Positions 1-10,435 of a DNA stretch of 64,000 bases are shown here, in pieces. The stretch spans positions 34,654,319 to 34,718,318 of the forward strand of contig OZ038390.1 of the NCBI GenBank assembly GCA_964036045.1. Reading direction: 5' to 3'. The position numbers were made by a program, and so were the translations under genes. Numbering within the stretch: the first letter of the stretch is position 1; the number at the start of each line of letters is the position of its first letter. Below the pieces are notes generated by a model. It was not told the DNA's origin. It saw only the letters and a program-made list of their open reading frames with translations, and did no database searches. This DNA comes from Eutreptiella sp. 'Long Island Sound 2002'. Its lineage: Eukaryota; Euglenozoa; Euglenophyceae; Eutreptiales; Eutreptiaceae.

Positions 1-301
1 CTTTGATTTATTTGTGTTCATATGCCAATTTCAGGGCTTTCCTCTTTGGTGCAATTCTTGTACATGCCCGCCACCGTGGGACGACCGGTGTGCTGAACGG
101 AAGCCCGCAGTGTGGATTGGATTGTGAATTGGGTTATTGCTGTATTTGTGGGATCTGGTTGCTGTTCAGGGTTGAAGGAGGATTTTATTTTCTATATTTT
201 TGGATTTTGGACCCTGGAATTTGAGGAATGCAATCGCTGATCCGGAGTAAATCAGCAGGGGTAACAGGCGGAAGGGGCACAGCGGGGGCCGGTCCTGGTA
301 G
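1..301. other. Unassigned 5' flank of gypsy copy A0
   Basis: No gene, RNA or repeat is recognisable here. Homology to the chromovirus pol that follows begins only at about position 302, directly after a TAG at 299-301. This stretch is therefore whatever the truncated pol was joined to. The short ORFs in it have no recognisable domain. Confidence 0.4.
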
Positions 302-2335
302 GGACCTTCTTTACCTGTCCGGGACTGTGCCGACCCCTTTGTGGATGACATCATCATCGGATCCGGCACAGAGGACATGACTGACGACGAGCTCATCGAA
401 GCGCATGAGAAGGATCTGCGCCGAGTGCTCAGCAAGCTGGACAAGCACAACATGGTGTGCAAGCCCACCAAAGCCTCACTCTTCGTGAAGGAAGTGGAGT
501 TCGCGGGTCACGTGGTTGGTTACGGGCAACGCCGTCCCATGCCTGGGAAGCTGGCGTCCCTGCACCACTGGGAGAAGCCCCAGACCATCAGCGAACTCCG
601 ATCCTTCATGGGGTTCTGCAACTACTATTCAGGCTATGTCCGAATGTATGCAGAACTGTCGGGGCCGCTGCACAAGATGCTGCAAGTGGGCAAGTTCGAT
701 GGCCGGAAGGGGAGCAAGAAGAAGCTTGCCTGGACCCCTGAGGCCGAAGATGCGTTCAGCCGCCTGAAGGAGCGACTCCTGGGGCAGCTGGGACTATTCT
801 TGGTGGACCCGGACAAGGGATTCGTGCTACGGACGGACGCCTCGGACTATGCTGTAGGGGCAGTCCTCGAGCAGATCCAGGACGACGGGTCACACGTACC
901 CGTGGCGTTTTGGAGTCGGATCCTGGCCGAGGGCCAACGCCGCACCTGGAACGCGAGGGAGAAGGAGACATACGCCATTGTATGTGCGCTCAGGAAGTGG
1001 TCTGGCCACATCGGATTGCAACCGGTGGTGGTTTGCACGGACCATCAGTCCTTGCAGAGCTGGCAGAAGGAGAACGTCGACACCCCCTCGGGACGGGCGG
1101 CAAGGAGGGCCCGACGGCATGAGACGTTCGCCAAGTTCGACCTCAGCGTCGTATACGTCCCGGGGAAGGACAACACTGTGGCAGATTGCCTCAGTCGATG
1201 GGCCTACCCCGCGAGCAAGGCTTGGATGGACATATCCAGCCATGGGGACGCCGAGGAAACCGAGGAGGCCAAGCGCATCATCGAGATGGAGAAGGCCATG
1301 GAGCAAGAGGGGGTCAAGTGCTTTGTGTTGATGGCAAACCGTACCGACCTGGCCAAGTTCCGGGGTGCCCGCGTCCAAGCTATTCGAGAGGAAACCCTCG
1401 AGCAATGGATGGTGGCCCCTGTAGAGCTAGTCAGGTCGGTGCTCATAGATGACTGGTCGGATGACTACGCGGCATCCGAACACTGGAGCAAGTACTGGAA
1501 TGCCGTGAGCGCACCGTCGGACGACGAGTGGCCTGAGGGCTTGACCGAGGATGGGGACAAACTGTTTCTCAAGGACAAGCTACTAGTCCCTGAGAATCAA
1601 GTGGAAGAGCTCATTGACCACTGGCACAACGCCCAGCTCATGCATCCTGGTCGGGACAAGATGCAGCAGGACCTGGAGTGGCGCTTCAAGTCCCCACCGG
1701 GGTACTACGCCATCCTGGACAAGTACTGCAGCGACTGCGCCGTGTGTCGGGCCACAAAGAGCCCCAACCACTCCACAGCGGGCAACCCGGTGTACACGGC
1801 TATACCGGTGGCCCCTATGCGGTCCGTGGCCATGGATGTATTCGCCATACCTGAGGTCACCGTGGAAGGAGAGACCTACAACTGTGTCATCCTGGCAGTG
1901 GATAGGCACAGTGGGTATATCGTGGCGGTCCCTGGCAAGAAGTCCAAGAAGAAGGACAAGAAGGACAAGCATGGAGTGGGGCTGCAGGCCAAGACCGTCG
2001 CTAATGCCATGATCAGGCATTGGCTGACGATTTTTGATGTCCTGGCTGTCATCTGCAGCGATCGGGGCAGTCAGTTTGTGGGGACGTGGTTCAAGACGAT
2101 GTGCAAGCACATGGGTATTCGGCACGCCAAGACCGTGGCGTACCACAGCCGGTCGAATGGCCGAGCTGAGGTGGCCGGGCGGCAGATGTTCGAGAAGTTC
2201 CGCCAGCTGCACATCGACGAACCGGGCCGGAATTGGTATAATTTGCTGTGGAGAGTACTCCAAGCGTATCACGACCTTCCGCGACCCACTGGACTGTCGC
2301 CCCATCGTATCCTGTTCCTACGGGATCGAGTGTAA
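302..2335 (+). pseudogene. Ty3/gypsy chromovirus pol, copy A0: RT end, RNase H, integrase
   Basis: This is the Pol polyprotein of an LTR retrotransposon, truncated at its 5' end inside the reverse transcriptase. The RT active-site strand reads FVDDIIIGSG near 338-367, followed by the connection region (LRSFMGFCNYY). RNase H begins near 830 with RTDASDYAVGAVLEQ and ends near 1190 with DNTVADCLSRW. The integrase zinc finger H-H-C-C lies near 1620-1750. The catalytic core has its first Asp in AMDVFAIPE, its second in CSDRGSQFVG and its Glu in SRSNGRAEVAGR. The frame stops at TAA 2333-2335, but homology to copy A2 (54137-58159) continues in the same frame afterwards, so this is a nonsense mutation and not the natural end. 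Gag, protease and most of RT are missing. Divergence from A1 and A2 is high enough to call it a sister subfamily. Confidence 0.9.
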
Positions 2336-2980
2336 CGCACTCTCCCGTGGTTGAACCATGGCAAAGTGGCCCGGGATGCAAACGCTATGATGGCTGAGGC
2401 GGACGACACGGCGGCCATGGTGTGCAAGGCACTTCAGGACGAGCATGACAAGAGGGCCAAGTACTTCAAGCAGGGAAAGGTCCAGAAGTATGCTCTCCAA
2501 GACACCGTGTGGGTGGAGCGGCACCACAAGGTTGTCCTGTCCAGGCATCGGCAGGCATCTTGGTATGTGCCGGGGGTAATCGTGCGGAAGGTCGGGCAGG
2601 ATGTGTATGCGGTTCGTGTGGGGGATAACAAGATCCTGGACCGCGACCATACCCAGATTCGTCCCCGAGCACCAGACCCCAGCGGACGTCCCGTCACCTT
2701 CGAGTTCACGGCCGGCGATGTGGACTCGGACGACGAGGGTGAGGACGACGACTTCACCGCTGACACGATCCTGGCGGACAAGCCGGACCCGGGGACGCCT
2801 GGGGGGAGGCTTTATGAAGTCCGTTGGAAGGGATTCGCCGCATCCAGGGATTCGTGGGAGCCTCCGAGCAGTTTCGTGCCGAGGTATACCACGGTCTGGA
2901 TGGACTATCTGAAGAAAAAGAATATTTCTTTGGATGTCAAGGACATGTTGGTCCATTTGGTTGCTGCTGTAGCACCGTAA
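2336..2980 (+). pseudogene. Chromovirus integrase C-terminus with chromodomain, copy A0
   Basis: Continuation of the A0 pol in the same frame after the TAA at 2333-2335. The first part (DTVWVERHHKVVLSRHRQAS...YVPGVIV) is the SH3-like integrase tail that follows the core in chromoviruses. After an acidic linker comes a chromodomain at about 2755-2925: FTADTILADK, then YEVRWKGFAASRDSWEP and a C-terminal helix. In this family the chromodomain is thought to steer integration to marked chromatin. The natural stop is TAA 2978-2980. The ATG at 2351 is an internal methionine and not a plausible start. The aligned end of copy A2 has the same domain order. Confidence 0.85.
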
Positions 2981-3353
2981 TGGATCCCCCTTGGCATTTT
3001 TGTTTGTTTCTGTGCTTGGGAGACGGGTGAGGGCGTTCATCCGGGGATTTTTCGGCCTTGATTGGCCATCTACCTCCTTCACTCGATCTCCACATATATA
3101 TTTCATTGTGGTATACTTATTTAGGTCGACCAACGACGTTTCTCTATCTTTGATCCCCTTGGTCCATGTTGTAGATCAAGAGGAGACCGGATATGGCGTA
3201 GAGCACCGATTATCAGTGTCCTCACCCCTCCCTTGGGGCGTCGGGGACGCCTACGACGTGTGTGGGGCCTCCATGTGTCCTTGGGACATGGGGGGGGGGG
3301 TTGGAGCCCATTGGGGTCCTCCCGTCCTCTCTTCAATGACTTCCGAGCGGTAA
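2981..3353. other. Unassigned sequence between two gypsy fragments
   Basis: No coding or RNA feature is recognisable. It does not match the sequence following copy A2, so I could not define a 3' LTR for A0. It contains a run of 11 G around 3290-3300. Confidence 0.35.
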
Positions 3354-4238
3354 CAACGCAATACCCTGGAGCGTATTCCCAAATGCAGGTACAAGACCAA
3401 AATGGACAAAGGCTCTGGTTTCTGGCAGGTGGACCTAACCGCCGCAGCTCAGGAGCTGCTGGCTTTTATAACCCCTAAGGGCCGTGTCTTTAAGTGGAAG
3501 GTTATGCCTCTCGGGGTGGCTAATGCCCCAGCTCTCTTCCAGGAGCTTATGAACAAAATTTTGTACATACTGAGGCGCAGGCCTCTAGTACAGGAGTTGA
3601 TTTCTCGGCGTGCAGAAATGGAGGCTCACATCGACGACGTGAGTTTGGGTACTAATACCAAAGAGGACCATGTCCTTCTCCTCCGTGAATTTTTCATTGT
3701 CTGTCAAGAAAACCATCTCCGAATGAAACTCGAAAAATGTGAGTTTATGAAAGAAGAGATGGAGTATTTCGGTTTCGACGTGGGTTATGGCTGGTGGAAA
3801 CCAGCCGCGTCTAAGATGCAGCCCCTACAGGACATGCAGATTCGCGATGACCCTAAGAAGGGTCCACACGATGTGAGGAGTTTTGTGGGCGCGTGTAATT
3901 TCTATCGGCGTCACATCCACAATTTTACTTACTCCTCTGCCCCCCTCACTGACCTAATCAAGAAAACTACTCCCTGGAGGTGGACCTCCAGAGAGGAAGA
4001 GTGTTTCCAGGGGTTGAAGAAGAAGATTGCCTCCTCCAACTGCCTGGGAGTACCCCGCCCTGAGGGCGAGATAGTGCTGATCACTGATTCCAGCGATGTA
4101 GGGGGGGTGGTACGATCTACCAATGGCAGGAGCTTAACCCAGCAGAACTAACCCACTGCCATTATCGTACTAGTGGACTGAACCGTCATGGTTCGTTGAA
4201 ACATGACTATCCTACCAGTGAGTGGCGGCTGGTGCCAC
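3354..4238 (+). pseudogene. Reverse transcriptase/RNase H fragment of a second Ty3/gypsy lineage
   Basis: The frame opens after TAA 3351-3353 and reads into RT palm motifs: YKTKMDKGSGFWQVDL, VFKWKVMPLGVANAPALFQ, and an active-site strand EAHIDDVSLG in which the usual Y/F-x-D-D is H-I-D-D. Then come KLEKCEFMKEEMEYFG, the connection motif DVRSFVGACNFYRRHI and the start of RNase H (LITDSSDVGG). A one-base loss in the G run at about 4097-4104 shifts the frame. Recognisable residues continue in the next frame to about 4238 (TSEWRLVPL), where repeat R begins. The protein differs clearly from families A and B. It is truncated at both ends and non-functional. I recall similar sequences from dinoflagellate genomes but could not check this. 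Confidence 0.8.
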
Positions 4239-4239
4239 T

Positions 4240-7200
4240 GGTGAAGCGGTACCCAGAACCCCTTGACCATGGTGGGGTATACAACCGGTCTCCGTGTGCC
4301 CACTAACCCCATGTACGGAGGGGAAGATGCCCGGTGAAGCCCGGTGAGAGCCATGTACCGGCAAACTGCCGGTATCTTACTATTTCACGCCAATCTCCCC
4401 CGCACCGCCTTCGGCCGTCGATTCGGCAACCTAACCCTAACAACAGATGTAGGTAAGACGTGTTTGTGTGAGAGATCTGGGCATTTCAGCTATTAGCGGC
4501 CGCATCGGCAACCGATGCGTCGCCCGCTGAGATTTACAAATCAGAATATCAGGAATCAACAGGGTTTTATTTTCATATTGTTTCCGTAAATTTTCACGCT
4601 TCCGTTCTGATAATCAATGTTTTGACTGCTGGCGGTTGGCTCGCGACTTTAGCGTAACGGCCAGTTTAACTGTTATTTACAGACATTTTAGCGCAATCCG
4701 TGACGAAGACTCTAAAGTTTTCAGGAATTGCATTGATGCATCTGCAATTTTCACATTGTACACTCGCAACCTTAATCCAAATTTTTCAGGATGTCGAAAT
4801 CGGATTTTCGACTTCGACATCCCCGTACTTGATTTGACCTCTTTCGAGTGGACCTACGTGCTTCCCTATGCACGAATCAACTTTCCTTTTGTCTTGCCCT
4901 CCATTTGTCTTAGAGATATGGGCAAAACAAAGTTGATTCGTGAGGCCACTTGTGAGGGTCATATCTCGTGCTGCTTGCGAGGAATGACAATAAGGAAGCA
5001 TGGGATGTATTCACAATACTCCCGACGTAATTTAGGAAGCTTTATACGCCTTGCGTCTCCACACGTGCGCGCTAGCGTAATGGATCATGGTCAAGAGGGT
5101 AGAGTTTGCGTTATAACTCTTTGGCCATGATATTGCGTGCGTTAAGATAACTTTCGAGTGTAGCGCGCGAGTGTTGGTGTTGCATAGGAACTTTCCTTGA
5201 GTTCCTATGAGCGATTGACACAAAGTTATGCCCTTGGAGGGGCATGACATATCGTGGGGGGAGCTACGTTTTTGGGCAGTATGTGGTATGTGCCATGTGT
5301 TGTATTGCGTGCCCATTTGGCTGGTTTGGCTAAGAGCGATACACCCACCAATGGACCTCATATTGCACGTAGCCCTTCCTTATACTCCCCACGATCAATT
5401 GCAAGCCTAACCTTCGTGGAGGAAAGCTTGTGTGGCGATCCCAAAGCGATGCGTTTGGAGCAAGGTGTGTGTTTTGCAATTTTCCATATTTTCATGTGCC
5501 CACTTGGGAAGTAGCGCTCGTGACCTTTCAAAGCGTCCCAAGTGGAGCACATATGTGGAATCGAAGGTCATTGGTGTCAAGTCATTGTGTTTAGAAGGAT
5601 TGGTCGATTATTCAATCCAAGCCGAAGATATTATAATATATTTGTGCGCCTTTCAAGGCCCTTTTGGGTGTTTTTTTCGCCAATATTGCTGTTTTTTGCC
5701 CGTCATGATGTCAAGTGGCGACCGTGTATCTCAACGTTGCGCTCAATTGAAATAATGACCCAAGTATGTTATGAGGGTACACACTTCGGTGCCCAACATA
5801 TCTTGGACCCGGCGAATAACTCCTCTTGGGCTTGGCATACCGTGGCCGCCATGTTGGCGATTTCGGACTATCCCAAATCATGGGCTCACTTGGCGACCCT
5901 GCCATTCCCAAAACCGGAGGAGTTGGGCGACGCCCAAAAGATATGTTGGACACATATGACTTGATACCAATCCTATGGCACACTCCGGTCCAAGTCGGGC
6001 ATGTGCCTCATTTGCCCCAACCATGAGTGTGCGCATTTTCGGCCATTTTGAGCAGTTTTCCATATTTTCTGCCCGCCGTGCACCATGTTCAGCCTCCTCG
6101 TGCACGCCGGACTCATGGACCGATGGACCATATATGACATGGGTGTCATGGACATTGGTCCCCATGGTTCACACACCACGTGGGCGAAGCGGAGCAACCC
6201 TCGTTAGGGTGCTAGCCCAAAGTGAGTGTGGACAATTTTGCCATTTTGGCATTTGTGGACCCAATTGGGATTGTCACCACGCCGAGTGGCATGTAGATCT
6301 TTGAGAGCAAAGTGCATGGGAGTCTCTGTTGGACTCCCGATGGATCGGGTATGGAATGGCGGATCCGATCTCCAAGCCGGCGTGGAGATATACTATTGGG
6401 AGCACCCCCGAATTTTGGCTCATTTCGAGCAGCCAAAATGACCCCCTTTTGGGACCCCAATTTTACCCCCCCGTGTGGTCCATTGGCGGCCCCATATCTC
6501 TCTGCCCACAGGGAGCCCGCACCTAATTCCAAGTTGTACACTCAGATATAAGTCCTAGGTCCCGTCTCCTATCCTGTGAGTCATTGGCCTTGCCCTGGCC
6601 GGGCGAGCCACGCGTAGGAATGATGCCCATTTTGTTGATTTTGGCATCATGACCCCACTTGACGAACCCGTGGTGCCCTGATGCCGGGACCTCAGAGGGA
6701 ACCAGGTTGGGTGAGGGCTCCAGGGAGTTCGTACTCAAAGGGCATAGGGTCAGTTGCCTCGTCCCTACCTCTGGCAGGTCCGGACGAGGGGCCAATTTTG
6801 GAGATTTTTGAGCTAATATCAGTTTGGGCTGAAACAGCCCATTTTCAGCTACCAACTCCTAGGGGATAATGGCGGGGCCATATCTCTGGCTCAGAGGGGA
6901 GTTGGGACCTGCTGTTGAGGGAGAATAGGGAGTCACTGTCAGTTGGCCTTGGAGCTTCTTGGTTCCTAGGAACTCGCCTGTGGCTGGGCGGGACACCCCC
7001 CCTATTGGCAGGGTTTCAGGGTCCGGACTGAGCAGGGCATGGGTTGTGTTTGAGCCCCCGCCCCCACCAGCCACTGAGAGGGTCGGACCTGGGATTGGGA
7101 TACGAGTTAGGACTGAGTGTCTATTGTCCCGTGATGCCCTTACCCCAGTCCAGTCTTAACCCCATGTGTACATATCCTGATGTGTTGCTGTACATACTTT

Positions 7201-7315
7201 TGTTCCCTTGTTTCAGAGTGGCAAGGATCCTGAAACGCTTTGTCACATGACACGAGCGCAATGATGCCCCTGTGAGCGTAGTGCTTTGCCTGCCTGCTCA
7301 CTTGTGCGTGTCCAC
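4240..7315. repeat. Repeat R, copy 1 (about 3.08 kb, non-coding)
   Basis: This block is nearly identical to 59762-63795 apart from a 934-bp insertion in the second copy. It begins in GGTGAAGCGGTACCCAGAAC, directly abutting the truncated RT at about 4238, and ends in GTGCGTGTCCAC at 7315; flanks outside these points are unrelated in the two copies. I see no transposase, RT, terminal inverted repeat or obvious Helitron end. The longest internal ORF (4636-5130) starts at TTG and shows no selective constraint between copies. It could be a non-autonomous element or a segmental duplicate. Confidence 0.8.
4871..4942. other. Conserved long stem-loop in repeat R copy 1
   Basis: The arms CACGAATCAACTTT (4871-4884) and AAAGTTGATTCGTG (4929-4942) are perfect 14-bp complements. 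Inside them, 4891-4899 and 4920-4928 form a further 9-bp stem with one mismatch, leaving a 20-nt loop. All arms are unchanged in copy 2 at 60400-60471. It could fold in DNA or RNA; its role is unknown. Confidence 0.7.
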
Positions 7316-7517
7316 CGCGGCGTCCCGTGGCCAGGCCCCCCACGGCAACGTGTCAAAAGCGTTTCACCGCCGCGGGGTTACCCGTCCCCCGCGTGCCACT
7401 TGGGGCCACCAACCCCGAGCAGCGCGGCGCAGCAGCTTGCAGCTCGCAGCTCGCAGCGCAGCGCAGCGGCTCGCAGCCCGCCCAGCGACAGCGCCGAGTC
7501 AGTGAAGGAAGTGCTGA
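7316..7517. other. GC-rich sequence with CAGCTCG-type short repeats
   Basis: Sequence between the end of repeat R and the first 370-bp direct repeat. It contains a short run of imperfect GCAGCTCGCAGC motifs around 7430-7480. No gene is seen. Confidence 0.35.
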
Positions 7518-7887
7518 AGCGGTAGGGTGGGGGCCCGCCGCGTTGGCCCTTGAAGACCCTGAAAATGCAACAGAGCACAAAAATCAGGCTTCAACCATGA
7601 CTCCGGTCAGCGGTGTTATCTTCTCGATTTGGATCGTTTTGGGAGTCCATTTGACCACTTTTTATACAAATCTTTCCAGGATTTTTACCGCATGGCAGAA
7701 TTAGTCCTGGCTACATGGTCTCTGGAGAGGCGCAGAAGGAAAATTGATTAAATTATTGCGAAAATCTATAAAACAAACTATAAAAATCGCTATTTCCCAA
7801 TCTGGGATTACGCCTCTGCTGAGGTCATTTTTGCGCCTGCGGAGACTTCTGCGGTCGCGCTGGGGAGACGCTCCCGCTACCGCATCA
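7518..7887. repeat. 370-bp direct repeat, copy 1
   Basis: Runs from AGCGGTAGGGTGGGGG to CGCTACCGCATCA and matches 9802-10171 at the same length with only scattered substitutions. The arrangement looks like LTRs around 1.9 kb of unique sequence. The plus strand does not start with TG; the minus strand starts TGATGCGG but does not end CA. I find no clear primer-binding site or target duplication, so LTR status is unproven. Confidence 0.75.
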
Positions 7888-7902
7888 CCCCTCTCCCTAA
7901 AA

Positions 7903-7933
7903 GAGTTGCAACCCTCTAGGAGGCTTGCAACTC
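7903..7933. other. 31-nt near-perfect palindrome
   Basis: GAGTTGCAA (7903-7911) pairs with TTGCAACTC (7925-7933). Inside, CCTC and GAGG can pair around a TAG loop, with one C/C mismatch between the stems. It lies 16 bp after the first 370-bp repeat. Its function is unknown. Confidence 0.5.
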
Positions 7934-8409
7934 CGCACTGGAGTGCCCTGGAGGAAGTCTCCGCTAGCTGACCCTCCTTTATGGGACACAAAAAGGTTTG
8001 TTTATCCCCCAGGGGGAAAAACAAGTCCCAGGGGTGGCCCTGCCCTAGGTGTCCGGTGGGGAGCACCAATACTACCCTCAGGCAGAAATCTGCCTACTTT
8101 GACACCTTAGGAAAAAGAAAAAGGCCTTGGGTGGCCTGCCCCGTTTGTTTTGAAAACCTGGCAAAAGCTTTCAGTTTCCCGAAAACCTCCATGCTTTCAA
8201 AAACCAAACAACAGGACAGGCACGCACACAACACTGTAACTCAGCATCAAATCCATGGTGCTGTGTCAGTTCGTGCCTTACCCAGGCACGCTGCACTGTA
8301 CTGTACAAGTGCGGGTGCGTGTGCCAGGGGCTGAGCTGCCCCATATATACATGGGTTTTAAGTCCCACATATATACCCGGTTGGTGGAGCTTGCCAAGAC
8401 TGCGCCCAG

Positions 8410-9333
8410 CTAGTGGTGCTCCACCAAAGAAAGAAAACTGCGAGCACTCAAATAAAATATAATAATAATTACGCAGGTTCGTCCTGCTCTTCCGATACCC
8501 CCTTTACGAGGTGTCATTACGGCGTAACGCCGCCATCGGCGACTGCTCGGACTAGGCGTTTGACTGCTCATGGTCATCTGTTGCTTGGATGCCCATGTCG
8601 TTGGTCCTCCCGTTTGTTCCATTTGAAGCTTGAGGACGCCCTCCAGGCGTTCGACCTCCGCCTCCAGTGCGGGCACTCGAAGGAGGACCATCTCCTTTAG
8701 TCTCTGGATTCGCTCTTCCATTGGCTGCGCTGCCTGTTCATTCGGTGCCGCTCGTGCTGTCAAAGGATCATGCTGCTGGTTCGAGTGACTCCTCCACGAC
8801 GCACTCCTGGTACCATCTTGGCGCCCGTCACCATGGTGAGGTCGGTAGCCTCGTTGCTGCCCGGCTGTAGATCCCCTTACGGTCCTTTGCTCGTGTTGCG
8901 GTTGGTGTGCCGCTCTTCGCTGACCCTGGTGTCTGGCGCTCTCAAAGGCCAGTTGCCGCCTTGGTGAGTCTGCAGGCACTTGCTGCCGCTGACCCATGGC
9001 TGCATGTCTCTCCTTCTCCCGCAGATTCGCTTGCCTTGTTTGGGGCTCCTGCATTCCTCTGGTGGCACGCGGTTCTTCTTTTTGCTGCTGCCACGGGTCA
9101 CTTGGACTTGGATACGCCGGTTGGTACCACCGATCTTGCCCTCTGGCTGACATCGTTGGGGTCTTGGCTTTTGTCCATCGTTCACTTGTGACAGGGGTTG
9201 AGGATTTGCTTGAGCTCCATTTCGTGCCGTCGGGAAACTTGATGTCATGATGACCTTCAGGCTCGCTGCTGCCCGAACTCCACGGCGAGTTTGCTTTTGG
9301 ACTGGTAGGTCCCCAGTCCGATGAGCTGCTCAT
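8410..9333 (-). CDS. Hypothetical Gln/Ser-rich protein, 307 aa
   Basis: I do not recognise this protein. It begins with ATG at 9333. The first two thirds are rich in Gln, Ser, Arg and Pro with low-complexity character. Residues about 205-245 contain a heptad-like stretch (MEERIQRLKEMVLLRVPALEAEVERLEG, abbreviated here to its start and end) that predicts a short coiled coil. The C-terminus is basic, then hydrophobic. It is the only sizeable ORF between the two 370-bp direct repeats and could be a Gag-like protein of a small non-autonomous element read leftwards. No zinc knuckle, protease or RT is present. Codon-level evidence is lacking, so it may be spurious. Confidence 0.35.
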   Translation of the reverse strand: MSSSSDWGPTSPKANSPWSSGSSEPEGHHDIKFPDGTKWSSSKSSTPVTSERWTKAKTPTMSARGQDRWYQPAYPSPSDPWQQQKEEPRATRGMQEPQTRQANLREKERHAAMGQRQQVPADSPRRQLAFESARHQGQRRAAHQPQHEQRTVRGSTAGQQRGYRPHHGDGRQDGTRSASWRSHSNQQHDPLTARAAPNEQAAQPMEERIQRLKEMVLLRVPALEAEVERLEGVLKLQMEQTGGPTTWASKQQMTMSSQTPSPSSRRWRRYAVMTPRKGGIGRAGRTCVIIIIFYLSARSFLSLVEHH

Positions 9334-9465
9334 TGTAGCCTCTCTTCTTTTGACAAACGGCTGTTGACCGTCCTCTCACGGCTAACGGCCGTCCTTTGAC
9401 TCCTCCACCGCAAACGGCTGATGGCCGTCCTCCTCGGCGCAGACGGTTTGACGCTGTCGTGTCTT

Positions 9466-9770
9466 GAGCGGCGGGCGGCCGTCTCCTTCTCAACGGCTGG
9501 CGGCCGTCTCCTTCTCAACGGCTGGCGGCCGTCTCCACTTGAGCAGCGGGCGGCTGTCTCCTTCTCAACGGCTGGCGGCCGTCTCCACTTGAGCAGCTGG
9601 CGGCTGTCTCCTTCTCAACGGCTGGAGGCCGTCAACTTCTCAACGGCTGGTGGCCGTCTCCTCTTGAGCGGCTGTTGGCCGTCTCCTTTTGAACGGCTAG
9701 CGGCCGTCTCCTCTTGAGCGGCTGGCGGCCGTTCTCCTCGTGAGCGGCTGGCGGCCGTTCTCTGCTGCGC
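9466..9770. repeat. Minisatellite with CGGCTGGCGGCCGTCTCC core
   Basis: About ten imperfect units, roughly 27 bp long, share the core CGGCTGGCGGCCGTCTCC followed by variable TTCTCAA, ACTTGAG or CTCTTGAG spacers. Looser copies extend leftward to about 9360. Each unit contains the palindrome CGGCCG. No coding role is evident. Confidence 0.8.
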
Positions 9771-9801
9771 GGCGTGCGGCAGTATTGTGGAAAGATTTTG
9801 G

Positions 9802-10171
9802 AGCGGTAGGGTGGGGGCCCGCCGCGTTGGCCCTTGAAGACCCTGAAAATGTAACAGAGCACAAAAATCAGGCTTCAACCATGACTCCGGTCAGCGATGT
9901 TATCTTCTCCATTTGGATCGTTTTGGGAGTCCATTTGACCACTTTTTATACAAATCTTTCCAGGATTTTTGCCGCATGGCAGAATTAGTCCTGGCTACAT
10001 GGTCTCTGGAGAGGCGCAGAAGGAAAATTGATTAAATTATTGTGAAAATCTATAAAATTAACTATAAAAATCGCTATTTCCCAATCTGGGATTACGCCTG
10101 TGCTGAGGTCATTTTTGCGCCTGCGGAGACTTCTGTGGTAGCGCTGGGGAGACGCTCCCGCTACCGCATCA
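9802..10171. repeat. 370-bp direct repeat, copy 2
   Basis: Second copy of 7518-7887, ending CGCTACCGCATCA at 10171. It lies 264 bp before the first ATG of the family A gag, so it was considered as the 5' LTR of A1. It is followed by GTGCGGGG and not by a TGG-type primer site, and it does not recur after copies A0 or A2. Confidence 0.75.
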
Positions 10172-10435
10172 GTGCGGGGACCGGAACTCTGACATCAACG
10201 AGTTCCTTCGGCCGACCAGCAAGGCCGCACTCCCAGTTACAGCAACCACTTCCACAACCACCGGCCGACCAGCACCGGCCGCACTCCCAGTCCAGTGCTA
10301 CATCACCCACCTCAACAACCACCCCAGGACCATTCCATCGAGAGCACCCAGCCCCACCCCCATCCGGCGCGCCTACTGCGTGGGTTGCTGTGGGGGCAGC
10401 AATACCGCCACAGCGATCCCCAGTGCGAAGGCGGC

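Noticed and set aside
4430-4445. CCTAACCCTAAC as a telomere repeat
   Set aside because: Only two units, internal to repeat R, and present identically in the second copy.
9802-10171. This 370-bp repeat as the 5' LTR of gypsy copy A1
   Set aside because: It does not start with TG on the plus strand, no TGG-type primer site follows, and no partner is found after any A-family chromodomain.
10295-10435. Upstream extension of family A gag to 10295
   Set aside because: It begins at GTG and the encoded sequence is low-complexity; ATG 10436 is the first plausible start.
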